From assembly GCF_021474405.1 (NCBI RefSeq), contig NZ_JAKEIO010000083.1, forward strand, positions 1 to 33,600: a stretch of DNA of 33,600 nucleotides, written 5' to 3'. The first letter of the stretch is position 1, and each line of letters opens with the position of its first letter. Position numbers and translations under genes: made by a program. This document shows positions 25,299 through 33,568 of the stretch, piece by piece. The stretch is from [Streptosporangium] indianense. Its GTDB lineage: Bacteria; Actinomycetota; Actinomycetes; Streptomycetales; Streptomycetaceae. Below the pieces are notes generated by a model. It searched no databases. It had not been told where the DNA came from and saw nothing but the letters and a program-made list of their open reading frames with translations.

Positions 25299-26357
25299 TT
25301 GGCAGCGCACCGCAAGCCCCGACAGCGCGCATTGGGTGGCGGCAAGGCCCGTACGGCCGCCACAATCGCCCTCGCGGGCGCGGCGACGGCGACGGGCTTC
25401 GACGGGACCGGACACGCCGAGCCGCAGCTCACCCCCGGCCAGGTCAAGGCCGAGGTGGACCGGCTGTACCAGGAGGCGGAGGTCGCCACCGAGAAGTACA
25501 ACGGCGCGAAGGAGAAGGCCGCGGCGGCCGGGCAGCGGCTGAAGGACCTCCAGGACCGGGCGGCGCGCAAGGCGGAGCGGCTCAACTCCGCCCGGGACGC
25601 CCTGGGTTCGGTCGCAGCAGCGCAGTACCGCGCCGGCGGTCTCGACCCCGCGGTGCAGCTCGCCCTCTCCGACGATCCCGACCGGTACCTCGAGAACGCC
25701 GAGTTCGTCGAGCGGGCCGGCACCCGGCAGAACACCGCCGTGGCGCGGGTGCGCCGGCAGCTCCGGGAGATCGAGCAGCTGCGCGGGGCCGCCCACATCG
25801 AGCTGACGTCCCTGAAGTCGCGGCAGGGTGAGCTGAAGCGGCACCAGAAGACGATCACCGGCAAGCTGGGCTCGGCACGGCGGCTGCTGTCCCGCCTCGA
25901 CCCGCAGGAACGTTCCCGGCCGGGCGTCTCCCAGGACCGGGCCTCGCGGTCGGCGGGTGGCAGGGACACCCTCGCGGCCCCCGGCTCCGCCTCCTCGCAG
26001 GCGCCCAACCCCCGCGCGGCGGCGGCCGTCTCCTACGCGCACCAGAAGCTCGGCAGCCCCTACGTCTGGGGCGCCACCGGCCCGAACGCCTTCGACTGCT
26101 CAGGGCTCGTCCAGGCCGCGTACCGCGCGGCGGGCGTCTCCCTCCCCCGCACGACGTACTCCCAGATCGCCGCCGGCCGCCGCGTCGACCGCTCCGAACT
26201 CCTCCCCGGCGACCTGGTCTTCTTCTACGCCGGCATCAGCCACGTCGGCATCTACGTGGGCAACGGCCGGATGATCCACGCCCCTAACCCGTCGGCACCG
26301 GTGCGCGTCGCGCCGCTGGACGAGATGCCGTTCGCGGGAGCGACGCGGGTGGTGTGA
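25299..26357 (+). CDS. Secreted NlpC/P60 peptidoglycan hydrolase, second paralogue
   Basis: A 352-residue protein read from TTG 25299 (MAAHRKPRQRALGGGKARTA), the start form used by its Streptomyces relatives; AAAGGA lies some 13 nt upstream. The hydrophobic segment TIALAGAATATGF followed by DGTGHA serves as signal peptide (to about 40). Residues 45-200 are coiled coil (QVKAEVDRLYQEAEVATEKYNGAKEKAAAAGQRL). A short linker leads to the NlpC/P60 domain (238-352), with Cys267 in FDCSGL, His315 in ISHVGIY and His327 in MIHAPN. The domain order is that of the gene at 22126, but the linker is shorter and there is no riboswitch. It probably cleaves stem peptides. It is convergent with the response regulator gene. 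Confidence 0.93.
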   Translation: MAAHRKPRQRALGGGKARTAATIALAGAATATGFDGTGHAEPQLTPGQVKAEVDRLYQEAEVATEKYNGAKEKAAAAGQRLKDLQDRAARKAERLNSARDALGSVAAAQYRAGGLDPAVQLALSDDPDRYLENAEFVERAGTRQNTAVARVRRQLREIEQLRGAAHIELTSLKSRQGELKRHQKTITGKLGSARRLLSRLDPQERSRPGVSQDRASRSAGGRDTLAAPGSASSQAPNPRAAAAVSYAHQKLGSPYVWGATGPNAFDCSGLVQAAYRAAGVSLPRTTYSQIAAGRRVDRSELLPGDLVFFYAGISHVGIYVGNGRMIHAPNPSAPVRVAPLDEMPFAGATRVV

Positions 26358-26411
26358 GCGGTGACGCGGGTGGGACGGGTGGTCCGGCCGGGCGCCGGGT
26401 CCCGCCCCGGG

Positions 26412-27152
26412 TCACACCAGGCGCCGCGCCGTCGCCCAGCGGGTCAGCTCGTGACGGTTGGAGAGCTGGAGCTTGCGCAGCACCGCCGAGACATGCGACT
26501 CGACCGTCTTGACGGAGATGTACAGCTGCTTGGCGATCTCCTTGTAGGCGTAACCCCGCGCGATGAGCCGCAGCACCTCGCGCTCGCGCTGGGTCAGGCG
26601 GTCCAGGTCCTCGTCGACCGGCGGCGCGTCCGTGGAGGCGAAGGCGTCCAGGACGAACCCGGCCAGCCGGGGGGAGAAGACCGCGTCGCCCTCCTGGACG
26701 CGGAAGATGGAGTCCACGAGGTCCGTGCCGGTGATCGTCTTGGTGACGTAGCCACGGGCACCGCCGCGGATCACGCCGATCACGTCCTCCGCGGCGTCCG
26801 ACACGGACAGTGCGAGGAAGCGCACCGGCTGCTCGGTGTCCGCCATCAACGGGGCGCAGCGGCGCAGCACTTCGACGCCGCCCCCGCCCGGCAGGTGGAC
26901 GTCGAGGAGGACCACCTCGGGACGGGTCGCGGTGATGACCGTGACGGCCTGGTCGACGTCGGCGGCCTCGCCGACGACCTCGACGCCGGTCTGCACGGTC
27001 TGCCCGATCTCGGCCTGGACCCCCGTACGGAACATGCGGTGGTCGTCCACGAGGACCACGCGGACATGACGCCCCGGGCCGCCGCTCTGCTCCGCGGGCC
27101 CCGCCGTCTCCGCCGATCCCGCCGTACCGTTCGCCTCGGTCGGGTCGCTCAT
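26412..27152 (-). CDS. NarL/LuxR-type response regulator
   Basis: A 246-residue protein from ATG 27152. After about 28 Gly/Ala-rich residues, the receiver domain starts at VRVVLVDDHRMFRTGV, with acidic residues 36-37 and the phosphoacceptor Asp84 in VVLLDVHLPG. The Lys switch is in GYVTKTI. The C-terminal LuxR-type HTH (about 185-240) is LTQREREVLRLIARGYAYKEIAKQLYISVKTVESHVSAVLRKL. The ATG overlaps the stop of the sensor kinase gene by ATGA, so kinase and regulator are coupled and form a two-component pair. Targets are unknown; the neighbouring PspC genes suggest an envelope role. Confidence 0.96.
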   Translation of the reverse strand: MSDPTEANGTAGSAETAGPAEQSGGPGRHVRVVLVDDHRMFRTGVQAEIGQTVQTGVEVVGEAADVDQAVTVITATRPEVVLLDVHLPGGGGVEVLRRCAPLMADTEQPVRFLALSVSDAAEDVIGVIRGGARGYVTKTITGTDLVDSIFRVQEGDAVFSPRLAGFVLDAFASTDAPPVDEDLDRLTQREREVLRLIARGYAYKEIAKQLYISVKTVESHVSAVLRKLQLSNRHELTRWATARRLV

Positions 27153-28441
27153 GACGTCTTCTCCGCCCTCTCCATCTCCAGCTCGACCTCCGTGCCGCCG
27201 CCCGGCACCGCGCGCAGCCGCGCCGTGCCGCCGTTGCGCTCCATACGGCCGATGATCGATTCTCTGACACCCATCCGGTCGGCGGGTATCGCATCGAGGT
27301 CGAAGCCGGGGCCGCGGTCCCGGACGGACACGAAGACCGTCTTCCCCTCGACCTCGGCGAAGACCTGCACGGCGCCGCCCTCGCCACCGTACTTGGCAGC
27401 GTTCACCATTGCTTCCCGCGCGGCCTGCATCTGTGCGGCGATCCCGTCGTCCAGGGGGCAGTCGCCCACGACGACGACCTCGATGGGCACACCGTGCTTG
27501 TCCTCCACCTCGGCGGCGTTGCGCCGGACGGCGTCGGCGAGGGTGGTGGGTTCGTCGGCCTCGTCCTTGCCGGTGCCCTCGGGCTTGTAGAGCCAGGTGC
27601 GCAGGTCGCGTTCCTGGGCGCGGGCCAGGCGGCGGACCTCGTTGGCGTTGTCCGCGTTGCGCTGTATCAGGGTGAGGGTGTGCAGCACCGAGTCGTGCAC
27701 ATGGGCGGCGACCTCCGCGCGCTCCTGGGCGCGGATGCGCATCAGGCGCTCCTCGGAGAGGTCCTGCGTCATGCGCACCAGGTACGGCCCGGCGAGCAGC
27801 GTGATGCCGACGAGGACGGCGAGGGCCGCCTGGAGGACGGAACCGAGGTGTGCCGCGGAGCCCTGGAGGACGAAGATGCCGGAGACGCCGGCCGTCACCA
27901 GCAGCACGCCGCCCACCGAGCGCATCAGCGTGACCGTGCGCCGGCGGCGGCCGACCTCGGCCCAGCGGGCCCGCCGGGCGTTGTCCGCCTGCCGCCAGAC
28001 GAGGGCGACGCCCGCGCCGACGAGGACGGCCGGCCAGAGGTAGGCCCGGGCGCCCCCGCTGAGGTTCACATTGCCCACGAAGACCATGGCCACCACAACC
28101 ATGAGGAGCAGGGCGACGATCTGGCCCCGGTCCGGTCTGCGCGCGACGCGTCTGCGGCGGCCGTCGGGCGATGTCTCCTCGGTCATCGGCGACGGCGGTC
28201 GCTGGGCCTCGACACCCCCGACGCCGAGCGGGACGAAGAACCAGAACGCGGCGTACAGCAGCGCACCGAGGCCGTCGGCCATGAACAGGCCGACGAAGAC
28301 GAGCCGTACCCAGATCACGGGCAGCCCGAGATGCCCGGCGAGGCCCCGCGCCACACCCCCGAGCCAGCGTCCGTCACTGCTGCGGTAGAGCTTGCGCGGC
28401 GGCCGCGGTTCGGCGAGTGGCGCTGCTGCGGCTTCCGACAT
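27149..28441 (-). CDS. PspC-domain sensor histidine kinase
   Basis: A 430-residue protein from ATG 28441 (MSEAAAAPLAEPRPPRKLYRSSDG); GTG 28456 and ATG 28477 in the same frame are possible, and none has a strong binding site. Residues 15-76 are a PspC domain (LYRSSDGRWLGGVARGLAGHLGLPVIWVRLVFV...FFVPLG). Further membrane segments follow at about 108-123, 134-149, 175-192 and 203-221. The HisKA_3 domain has its phosphoacceptor His249 in AAHVHDSVLHTLTLIQ. The ATPase domain has AREAMVNAAKYGG (N box, Asn347) and DRGPGFD (375-381). It passes phosphate to the coupled NarL-type regulator. It is divergent from the second PspC gene, as in LiaS/LiaR-like envelope-stress arrangements (inference). Confidence 0.95.
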   Translation of the reverse strand: MSEAAAAPLAEPRPPRKLYRSSDGRWLGGVARGLAGHLGLPVIWVRLVFVGLFMADGLGALLYAAFWFFVPLGVGGVEAQRPPSPMTEETSPDGRRRRVARRPDRGQIVALLLMVVVAMVFVGNVNLSGGARAYLWPAVLVGAGVALVWRQADNARRARWAEVGRRRRTVTLMRSVGGVLLVTAGVSGIFVLQGSAAHLGSVLQAALAVLVGITLLAGPYLVRMTQDLSEERLMRIRAQERAEVAAHVHDSVLHTLTLIQRNADNANEVRRLARAQERDLRTWLYKPEGTGKDEADEPTTLADAVRRNAAEVEDKHGVPIEVVVVGDCPLDDGIAAQMQAAREAMVNAAKYGGEGGAVQVFAEVEGKTVFVSVRDRGPGFDLDAIPADRMGVRESIIGRMERNGGTARLRAVPGGGTEVELEMERAEKTS

Positions 28442-28618
28442 GCCATTGATGGTCACACGTGCGGGAGTCCGGAGCATCAGGGTCGGCCCCTGAGGCTCCC
28501 CTGATCTCCGTCGGCCGCCCCTCGAACGCTTCCCGAGCCGCTTCTCAGGGCCGATATCAGGGTCCGGCCAGGGTCGTTCCGACTCCCGCCGCGGCGCCGC
28601 GCCCGTCACCATGGACCC

Positions 28619-30070
28619 ATGACCGATCACGAGCACGCCGCGACGGGTCCGGGACCCGGCTCCGGCCCGCGCCCCGAGGGTGCCGGGCCGCAGGATGCCG
28701 CGCCCGCCGCGGGTCCCGCGCCCGGGCGCGCGGGCGCGGGAGAACAGGGAGGAGCACCCGGTACGGCCGCCCCCGGCGAGGAGGCCGTCCCGCCCGGGCC
28801 GCCGCACGCGTTCCGCCGCGACCGCCGCCACAAGACGCTGGCCGGCGTCTGCGCCGGGCTCGGGCGGCAGTGCGACATGGATCCGGTGATCTTCCGCATC
28901 ACCCTCGCCGTGCTCTCCGCCACCGGCGGCATCGGTCTCCTCTTCTACGGCTTCGCCTGGCTCTTCGTCCCCTACGACGACGAGGAGGAGAACGAGGTCC
29001 GCAAGCTGCTCACCGGCCGCGTCGACGGCCAGGCCCTGGTGGCCGTGCTGTTCGCGCTGGTCGGCTGCGGGGTGTTCCTGACGATGTTGCACAACGGCGG
29101 GGTGCTGACCTTCGCCGTCGTCCTCTCCCTGGTCCTCGCGGGCGCCGGTTACTGGTCACGCCAGCGCGGCGCCCCCAGCCCCGACCCGCTGGCCGCCCAG
29201 GCCGCCGCCGACGCGCCGCCGGAGCCCCAGGCGCCGCCGGTGTTCCTCACCTCCCCGTCCTGGTGGCGCGACCCGATCGTCAAGGACGGCACCCACATCG
29301 GCGGCACGGGCTATCTGTGGGGCCCGCGCGACACCCGCGACCTGGACGTCGCCGCGGCCGTCAACATCGGCCTCGGCACCCGCCCCGGCACCGGCGAGGA
29401 CATACCCGCCCGTCACCCCCGGCCGCCCCGGCCGCGCGGCCCCCGCTGGATCGGCGGCTGGGTCTTCCTGCTGGCGCTGCTCGCCGGCGCTCTGGGCACG
29501 AGCCTCACGTGGGACGGGCACCCGCTCGGCACCAGCCTGCAGACGGGCCTGTCCTGGGCGCTCGCCGTGCTGGGCCTGGGCATAGCCGTCAGCGCCCTCC
29601 TGGGCCGGACCGGCGCGGGATCGATCTTCCTGGCGATCATCACGGCGGGCCTGATGGTCGGCGCGGCGGCCCTGCCGAAGGCGATCGACACGCACTGGGC
29701 GCGCACCACCTGGCGGCCCGCCACGGTGGCGGACGTACGGCAGCAGTACGAGTTGGGCACCGGCGTCGGCACCCTGGACTTGAGCAGGCTGGACGTGTCC
29801 GGGAAGCAGACGGTCACGACACGGGCGGAGATCGGCATGGGCAAGGTCAGGGTGCTGGTGCCCGACGACGTGATCGTGCGGCTGGACGTCGAGGTCGGCG
29901 TCGGCGATCTCCAGCTGCCGGGCGACGACCCGAAGGACGTGGACGTGCAGCCGGGACGGCACAAGCGGATCACCCTCTCCCCCGCCGGGGGCGTCGAGAA
30001 GTCCGGAACCATCGACCTGGACCTCCAGGTCGGCGTAGGACAGGCGGAGGTCAGCCGTGCTGCGTCATGA
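28619..30070 (+). CDS. PspC-domain membrane protein with LiaF-like C-terminus
   Basis: A 483-residue protein from ATG 28619 (MTDHEHAATGPGPG). Residues 8-62 are Gly/Pro/Ala-rich and probably disordered. The PspC domain lies at about 65-122 (FRRDRRHKTLAGVCAGLGRQCDMDPVIFRITLAVL). More membrane segments follow near 135-175, then a pair at about 282-298 and 315-345. The last 120 residues are strand-rich and repeat the pattern VGTLDLSRLDVSG / EIGMGKVRVLVPDDV / VEVGVGDLQLPG / LQVGVGQAEV, as in the LiaF-type (cell-wall-active antibiotic response) domain. It is divergent from the PspC kinase, so it is the likely regulatory partner or target. The next gene overlaps its 3' end. Confidence 0.92.
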   Translation: MTDHEHAATGPGPGSGPRPEGAGPQDAAPAAGPAPGRAGAGEQGGAPGTAAPGEEAVPPGPPHAFRRDRRHKTLAGVCAGLGRQCDMDPVIFRITLAVLSATGGIGLLFYGFAWLFVPYDDEEENEVRKLLTGRVDGQALVAVLFALVGCGVFLTMLHNGGVLTFAVVLSLVLAGAGYWSRQRGAPSPDPLAAQAAADAPPEPQAPPVFLTSPSWWRDPIVKDGTHIGGTGYLWGPRDTRDLDVAAAVNIGLGTRPGTGEDIPARHPRPPRPRGPRWIGGWVFLLALLAGALGTSLTWDGHPLGTSLQTGLSWALAVLGLGIAVSALLGRTGAGSIFLAIITAGLMVGAAALPKAIDTHWARTTWRPATVADVRQQYELGTGVGTLDLSRLDVSGKQTVTTRAEIGMGKVRVLVPDDVIVRLDVEVGVGDLQLPGDDPKDVDVQPGRHKRITLSPAGGVEKSGTIDLDLQVGVGQAEVSRAAS

Positions 30071-30281
30071 ACTCCAGCCCGGGAAGCTGGTCGCCGGCAC
30101 CGTCCTCGTGGTGGCGGGCGTCCTCTACGCGGGTGACGCGGGCGGTGCCTGGGACATCCCGTGGTTCGTCGCGATCCCCCTCGTCACGGGCGGGCTGTGC
30201 CTGGCGGGCGCGGTGGCGCTCCTGACGGGCGTGGTGCGCCGACGCCGCCGGGACGGCGGTACGGGCGCGGACATGGGCTGA
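30057..30281 (+). CDS. Small two-segment membrane protein
   Basis: A 74-residue protein from GTG 30057 (MLRHELQPGKLVAGTVLVVAGVLYAG), overlapping the PspC gene by 14 bp with GGAGG about 8 nt upstream. There are two hydrophobic segments (LVAGTVLVVAGVLYAG; FVAIPLVTGGLCLAGAVALLTGVV) and an Arg-rich, probably cytoplasmic tail (RRRRRDGG). It is co-transcribed with the PspC/LiaF-like gene and may be part of the same envelope-stress module. No family name can be given. Confidence 0.85.
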   Translation: MLRHELQPGKLVAGTVLVVAGVLYAGDAGGAWDIPWFVAIPLVTGGLCLAGAVALLTGVVRRRRRDGGTGADMG

Positions 30282-30332
30282 CGTGGGCCGGCCGGTGCGG
30301 CCTGCGTCGGCCCGCCGCCGGTACGGCCTCCG

Positions 30333-30863
30333 CTACCGGTACGCGCCGCTTCGCTGCCGTCGTCGCGACCGCAGCGCGGCGTCGAGGGACAGCAGGGGCG
30401 CGCCGGCGAGGATCAGGGGGGTCCAGGCCATGAGGTAGGCGAGGTCGTTGCCGTAGTAGTACGGGTCGGAGGCCCAGCTCACGGTCAGCCACAGGCTGAG
30501 GGAGATCAGCGCGCCGCCGAGTGCGGCAAGACGGGCGAGCAGGCCGAGCAGGGTGCCGATGCCGACGGCGAGCTCGCCGAAGGCGATGGCGTAGCCGAAC
30601 CCGACGGGGCTCTTGAGGGAGAGGTCGACCAGGGCGGGAATGGCGGAGGAGTCGCGTACGGCGCGCATCATGTCGCCGATCGACCCGGCACCGGAGTCCT
30701 TCATGAAGGCGCTGTCGGTGAGCTTGTCCAGGCCGGCGTAGATGAAGGTGACGCCGAGGAAGATGCGCAGCGGCAGCAGGGCAAAGCGGGTGGCGTTGTC
30801 GCGCCAGCCTCCCCCCTGGCCGAAGTGGGGGGTGTGCGTGTCCGTTCGCATACCGTGAGTCAT
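30333..30863 (-). CDS. DoxX family membrane protein
   Basis: A 176-residue protein from ATG 30863 (MTHGMRTDTHTPHFG), with GAGAGG upstream; ATG 30851 is an alternative. It has four membrane segments typical of DoxX. Family features are ALLPLRIFLGVTFIYAGLDKL near 28-48, GFGYAIAFGELAVGIGTLLGL, LGGALISLSLWLT and LAYLMAWTPLILAGAPLLSLDAAL. DoxX proteins are linked to quinone or thiol redox systems, but substrates are mostly unknown. It is convergent with the small membrane protein gene, 51 bp apart. A CGCTCA-ATCC-TGAGCG dyad lies upstream at 30934-30949. Confidence 0.93.
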   Translation of the reverse strand: MTHGMRTDTHTPHFGQGGGWRDNATRFALLPLRIFLGVTFIYAGLDKLTDSAFMKDSGAGSIGDMMRAVRDSSAIPALVDLSLKSPVGFGYAIAFGELAVGIGTLLGLLARLAALGGALISLSLWLTVSWASDPYYYGNDLAYLMAWTPLILAGAPLLSLDAALRSRRRQRSGAYR

Positions 30864-30978
30864 CGCTGCTAGCCGCCTCTCGCCCGCCGGTGCCGAGCCC
30901 CCTCAACAGACGATACGTACGCCGCCCGGACCGCGCTCAATCCTGAGCGAACGGCTCGGGCCGGCCTTCCGGCGACGC

Positions 30979-31083
30979 GGGGTGCCGCGGTGTGGTGCCC
31001 AACGGGGTGGTCACCGCGGGGGATGGTCTCCAGGGCGGCCGTGCGGGGTGCTGCGGCGTGGTGCCCGACGGGGTGGTCCACGC
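30979..31083. repeat. 39-bp direct repeat upstream of the DoxX gene
   Basis: The stretch 30979-31017, starting GGGGTGCCGCGGTGTGGTGC, recurs at 31045-31083 with 34 of 39 bases identical (66-bp period). It lies in the 242-bp spacer between the DoxX gene and the 3' end of the next minus-strand gene. A minus-strand frame through it would give repeated DHPVGHH...AAPR units, but no good start site supports a gene. Confidence 0.7.
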
Positions 31084-31105
31084 AGTGGCTTCCGGGCCGC
31101 CGCCC

Positions 31106-32530
31106 TCACTCCGTCACATCGACCGCGTACCGATTCGTCTCGGCCCCCGCGGCGGTGACGACCTGCACCTCCACCCTGCCCGGTTCCACGTCGGCCGGTA
31201 CCGGCACGGTCAGCAGCGTGTCCGTGGGGTTGCGGAACCCCCCGGGCACCGGCACCAGCGGCACGTGGACGTGCACCGCGCCGACGCGCACGACCATCCG
31301 GGCCAGCCGGTCGGCGCCCTGCGCCCCCGGCGGCACGAAGCCCGCACCGCGGATCTCGATGTCGTCGCCGGTGCGGATCGGCCCGTCCAGGTCGCCCGCC
31401 TCCCGGGCCCGCACCACGGAGAGGATGACCGGCCGACCACCCTCGGCGTACTTGCCCGCCAGATACGTGGCGCCCGACACCAGCACCACCACCGCCAGTC
31501 CCCAGGGCAGATCCGGCAGCTGCTCCGGGTGCCGGGCCAGCCGTACCGCCGCGAAGACCAGGGCGACAGCGCTGACGACGACGTACTGGATGTCGGCGAA
31601 GGTGCCGCGCCCCGCGTCGTCGGTCAGGAGGTCGGCGGCCCGTGGCCGGTGGGCGCGTACCTTCTGCAGCCGCTGGCCCAGCACCCGCAGTCCGACCACC
31701 CGCCGCACGAGCACGGCGATCCCGCACAGCGCGGCGAGCACGGTCACGATGCCGGCGCCCCGGGCGAGGTCCAGGCCGGAGATCAGCGCGTCCCGCTCCC
31801 GGTGTCCGGAGGCGGCGGCCAGTCGCCCCGCCAGGACGAGCACCGAGTACGCCACGAACAGCACCCAGGCCGCGGCGACCGTACGGGACGTGGACAGCCG
31901 GTTGTCCTCACCGATCACGGGTGCCAGCACCCCGCCCCTCGCCCGGTGGAACCAGGACGCGGCGGTCAGCGCCAGGGCCGTGACCAGTGCCGCGGCCAGT
32001 CCGGCCGTACGCGCCGCCGTCCACCCGGCGCCGACCGCGGTGAGGGCCTGACCCAGCAGCAACAGCACCACGGCCGCCCAGACGACGGCCGCGGTGCGCC
32101 GCCACAGACCCGTCAGCCAGGCCTGCCCCTCCGCCCGCCCTCGCTCGGCGACCTGCTCGGCGGACTGCGCCAGTTCCTCGGAGACCCACTGGCGGGAGGC
32201 GGAGGCGGAGTGGGCCACCGCGGCCGGCAGTCCGCGCCCGGCGGCGAACTCGTCCCGGCGGCGCAGGAACGCGGCGACGGCCCGCCGGTGCCCCTCACGC
32301 GCCCCGTGCGGGCAGTCCCCGCAGGCGCACCCGCCCTCGTGATCACCCCCGGTCCGCCCGGGTGCACTCCGGCGTACCCGCCGTGTCCACCGGTGGGCAC
32401 ACCGGCGTAGCCGCCCGCGTACCCCTCGGCACGGACACCCGCACGCGCGGCCGCGTACCCGCCCGGGTCCGCGCCGCTCTGCCCCGTCTCCCGCACCGCC
32501 ACGCCCGACGCCCGCCTTCCCGCGACCCAA
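31106..32530 (-). CDS. Multi-pass membrane protein with Cys motif; 5' end probably frameshifted
   Basis: The frame from 31106 codes for a convincing protein from about 32352 down: DHEGGCACGDCPHGAREGHRR, a helical region (AAVAHSASASRQWVSEELAQSAEQVAERGRAEGQAWL), six or more membrane segments, then a strand-rich C-terminal domain (RTGDDIEIRGAGFVPPGA...VEPGRVEVQVVTAAGAETNRYAVDVTE). The Cys residues (CACGDCPHG) could bind metal. Upstream of 32352 this frame turns Arg/Cys/Trp-rich and has no ATG, only TTG 32530. The neighbouring frame encodes a natural Gly/Tyr-rich N-terminus (GGYAGGYAGVPTGGHGGYAGVHPGGPG) from TTG 32571 or a GTG within it. The switch point is a run of five G (minus strand, about 32346-32350). 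The true start is therefore uncertain; function is unknown. Confidence 0.78.
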   Translation of the reverse strand: MGRGKAGVGRGGAGDGAERRGPGRVRGRACGCPCRGVRGRLRRCAHRWTRRVRRSAPGRTGGDHEGGCACGDCPHGAREGHRRAVAAFLRRRDEFAAGRGLPAAVAHSASASRQWVSEELAQSAEQVAERGRAEGQAWLTGLWRRTAAVVWAAVVLLLLGQALTAVGAGWTAARTAGLAAALVTALALTAASWFHRARGGVLAPVIGEDNRLSTSRTVAAAWVLFVAYSVLVLAGRLAAASGHRERDALISGLDLARGAGIVTVLAALCGIAVLVRRVVGLRVLGQRLQKVRAHRPRAADLLTDDAGRGTFADIQYVVVSAVALVFAAVRLARHPEQLPDLPWGLAVVVLVSGATYLAGKYAEGGRPVILSVVRAREAGDLDGPIRTGDDIEIRGAGFVPPGAQGADRLARMVVRVGAVHVHVPLVPVPGGFRNPTDTLLTVPVPADVEPGRVEVQVVTAAGAETNRYAVDVTE

Positions 32531-32630
32531 CCGCCACCGGCCTTCCGGACCCCGGAAACACCGCTGTGCAACTCCCGTGCGACGACAGCGAATTGTGCCT
32601 TACATCACCCCGTCCGCGTCCGTCCGGTCT

Positions 32631-32667
32631 GGTCAACACGGGTGAACTTCAGTGCGCCCTGTTGACC
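32631..32667. promoter_or_regulatory. Inverted repeat GGTCAACA / TGTTGACC ahead of the DUF4429 gene
   Basis: GGTCAACA (32631-32638) and TGTTGACC (32660-32667) are perfect complements 21 bp apart, ending 19 bp before the ATG at 32687. A regulator site is plausible. The element TTGACC within it does not have a -10 at normal distance before the start codon. Confidence 0.45.
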
Positions 32668-32686
32668 CGGCTGGGAGAATTCCCCT

Positions 32687-33568
32687 ATGGCCGAGATCAT
32701 CCAGCGGGACGGGACCTGGGCCTTCGACGGCGACACGATCCGGATCACGCCCGGCCTGAACCGCTCCGTGCCGCTGTTCCGGCGGACGTGGGGAGAGATC
32801 GACGTGCCGCTCGCGGCGGTGGCCGGGATCGTCCTGGAGTCCGAACGCAGGCGCGGGCGGCTGAGGTTGCGGCTGCGGCAGGGCGCCGATCCCCTGCTCC
32901 AGGCGACGGGCGGGCGACTGCCGGACGCGGCCGATCCCTACCGGCTGGCCGTGGCCGCCGACCGGACGGGGGTCGCCGAGTACGTCATCGAGGAGATCCG
33001 CCGTGCGCTGCTCCTCGACCGGATCCCGCGGGAACCGGCGCGGACCTATCTGCTGCCCGGCCCGCCGGTCCCGGTCTCGGTGCGCACCTCGGACGGGACG
33101 GTCTCCTTCGACGGCACCCGGATCCGCATCGACTGGGCGGAGACCTCCGAGCGGGTCAAACGCGCCACCGGCCCGCGGATCATCGACATCGGCGACCTCG
33201 TCCGGGTCGAGTGGCTGCCGAACACCGGCCGCGTGGACGGTTCCCTGCGCTTCGTGACCCGCGAGACCGTGTCCTCGGCACTGCCGCCCGAGAAGGACCC
33301 GTACGCGCTGGACCTGTGGGGCAACGCCCGCCGGGACCTGCTCACCGCACTGGTCGCCGCGGCGGTCACCGCCCGGCTGCCGCACCCGTCGGCACGCACC
33401 GCGACGGGGAGCGACGGGATCGAGGCGCCCTGCGTGCCGCCGCCCGCCTCCGACCACCACGACGTGCTCCTGCGCCGGCTGCGCGAACTGGGGCGCTTGC
33501 ACCGCGAGGGCGTCCTCACGGACGAGGAGTTCACGAGGACGAAGACGGCGATCCTGCGGGGCTTCTGA
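32687..33568 (+). CDS. DUF4429 protein with C-terminal SHOCT domain
   Basis: A 293-residue protein from ATG 32687 (MAEIIQRDGTWAFDGDTIRITPG), with GGGAG 9 nt upstream. It has two similar strand-rich modules, each opening with a DGTxxFDGxxIRI pattern (7-20 WAFDGDTIRITPG and the later VRTSDGTVSFDGTRIRIDW), which marks DUF4429. The last 38 residues (about 256-293), DHHDVLLRRLRELGRLHREGVLTDEEFTRTKTAIL, are a SHOCT domain, a short C-terminal helix pair often found in proteins that oligomerise or bind membranes. The repeats resemble PH-like folds (inference). It is divergent from the preceding membrane-protein gene. Function is unknown. Confidence 0.93.
   Translation: MAEIIQRDGTWAFDGDTIRITPGLNRSVPLFRRTWGEIDVPLAAVAGIVLESERRRGRLRLRLRQGADPLLQATGGRLPDAADPYRLAVAADRTGVAEYVIEEIRRALLLDRIPREPARTYLLPGPPVPVSVRTSDGTVSFDGTRIRIDWAETSERVKRATGPRIIDIGDLVRVEWLPNTGRVDGSLRFVTRETVSSALPPEKDPYALDLWGNARRDLLTALVAAAVTARLPHPSARTATGSDGIEAPCVPPPASDHHDVLLRRLRELGRLHREGVLTDEEFTRTKTAILRGF

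Noticed and set aside
30869..31081. Possible 70-residue ORF upstream of the DoxX gene
   Set aside because: Composition is dominated by the 39-bp direct repeat, the start lacks a binding site, and the frame looks like promoter or spacer DNA.
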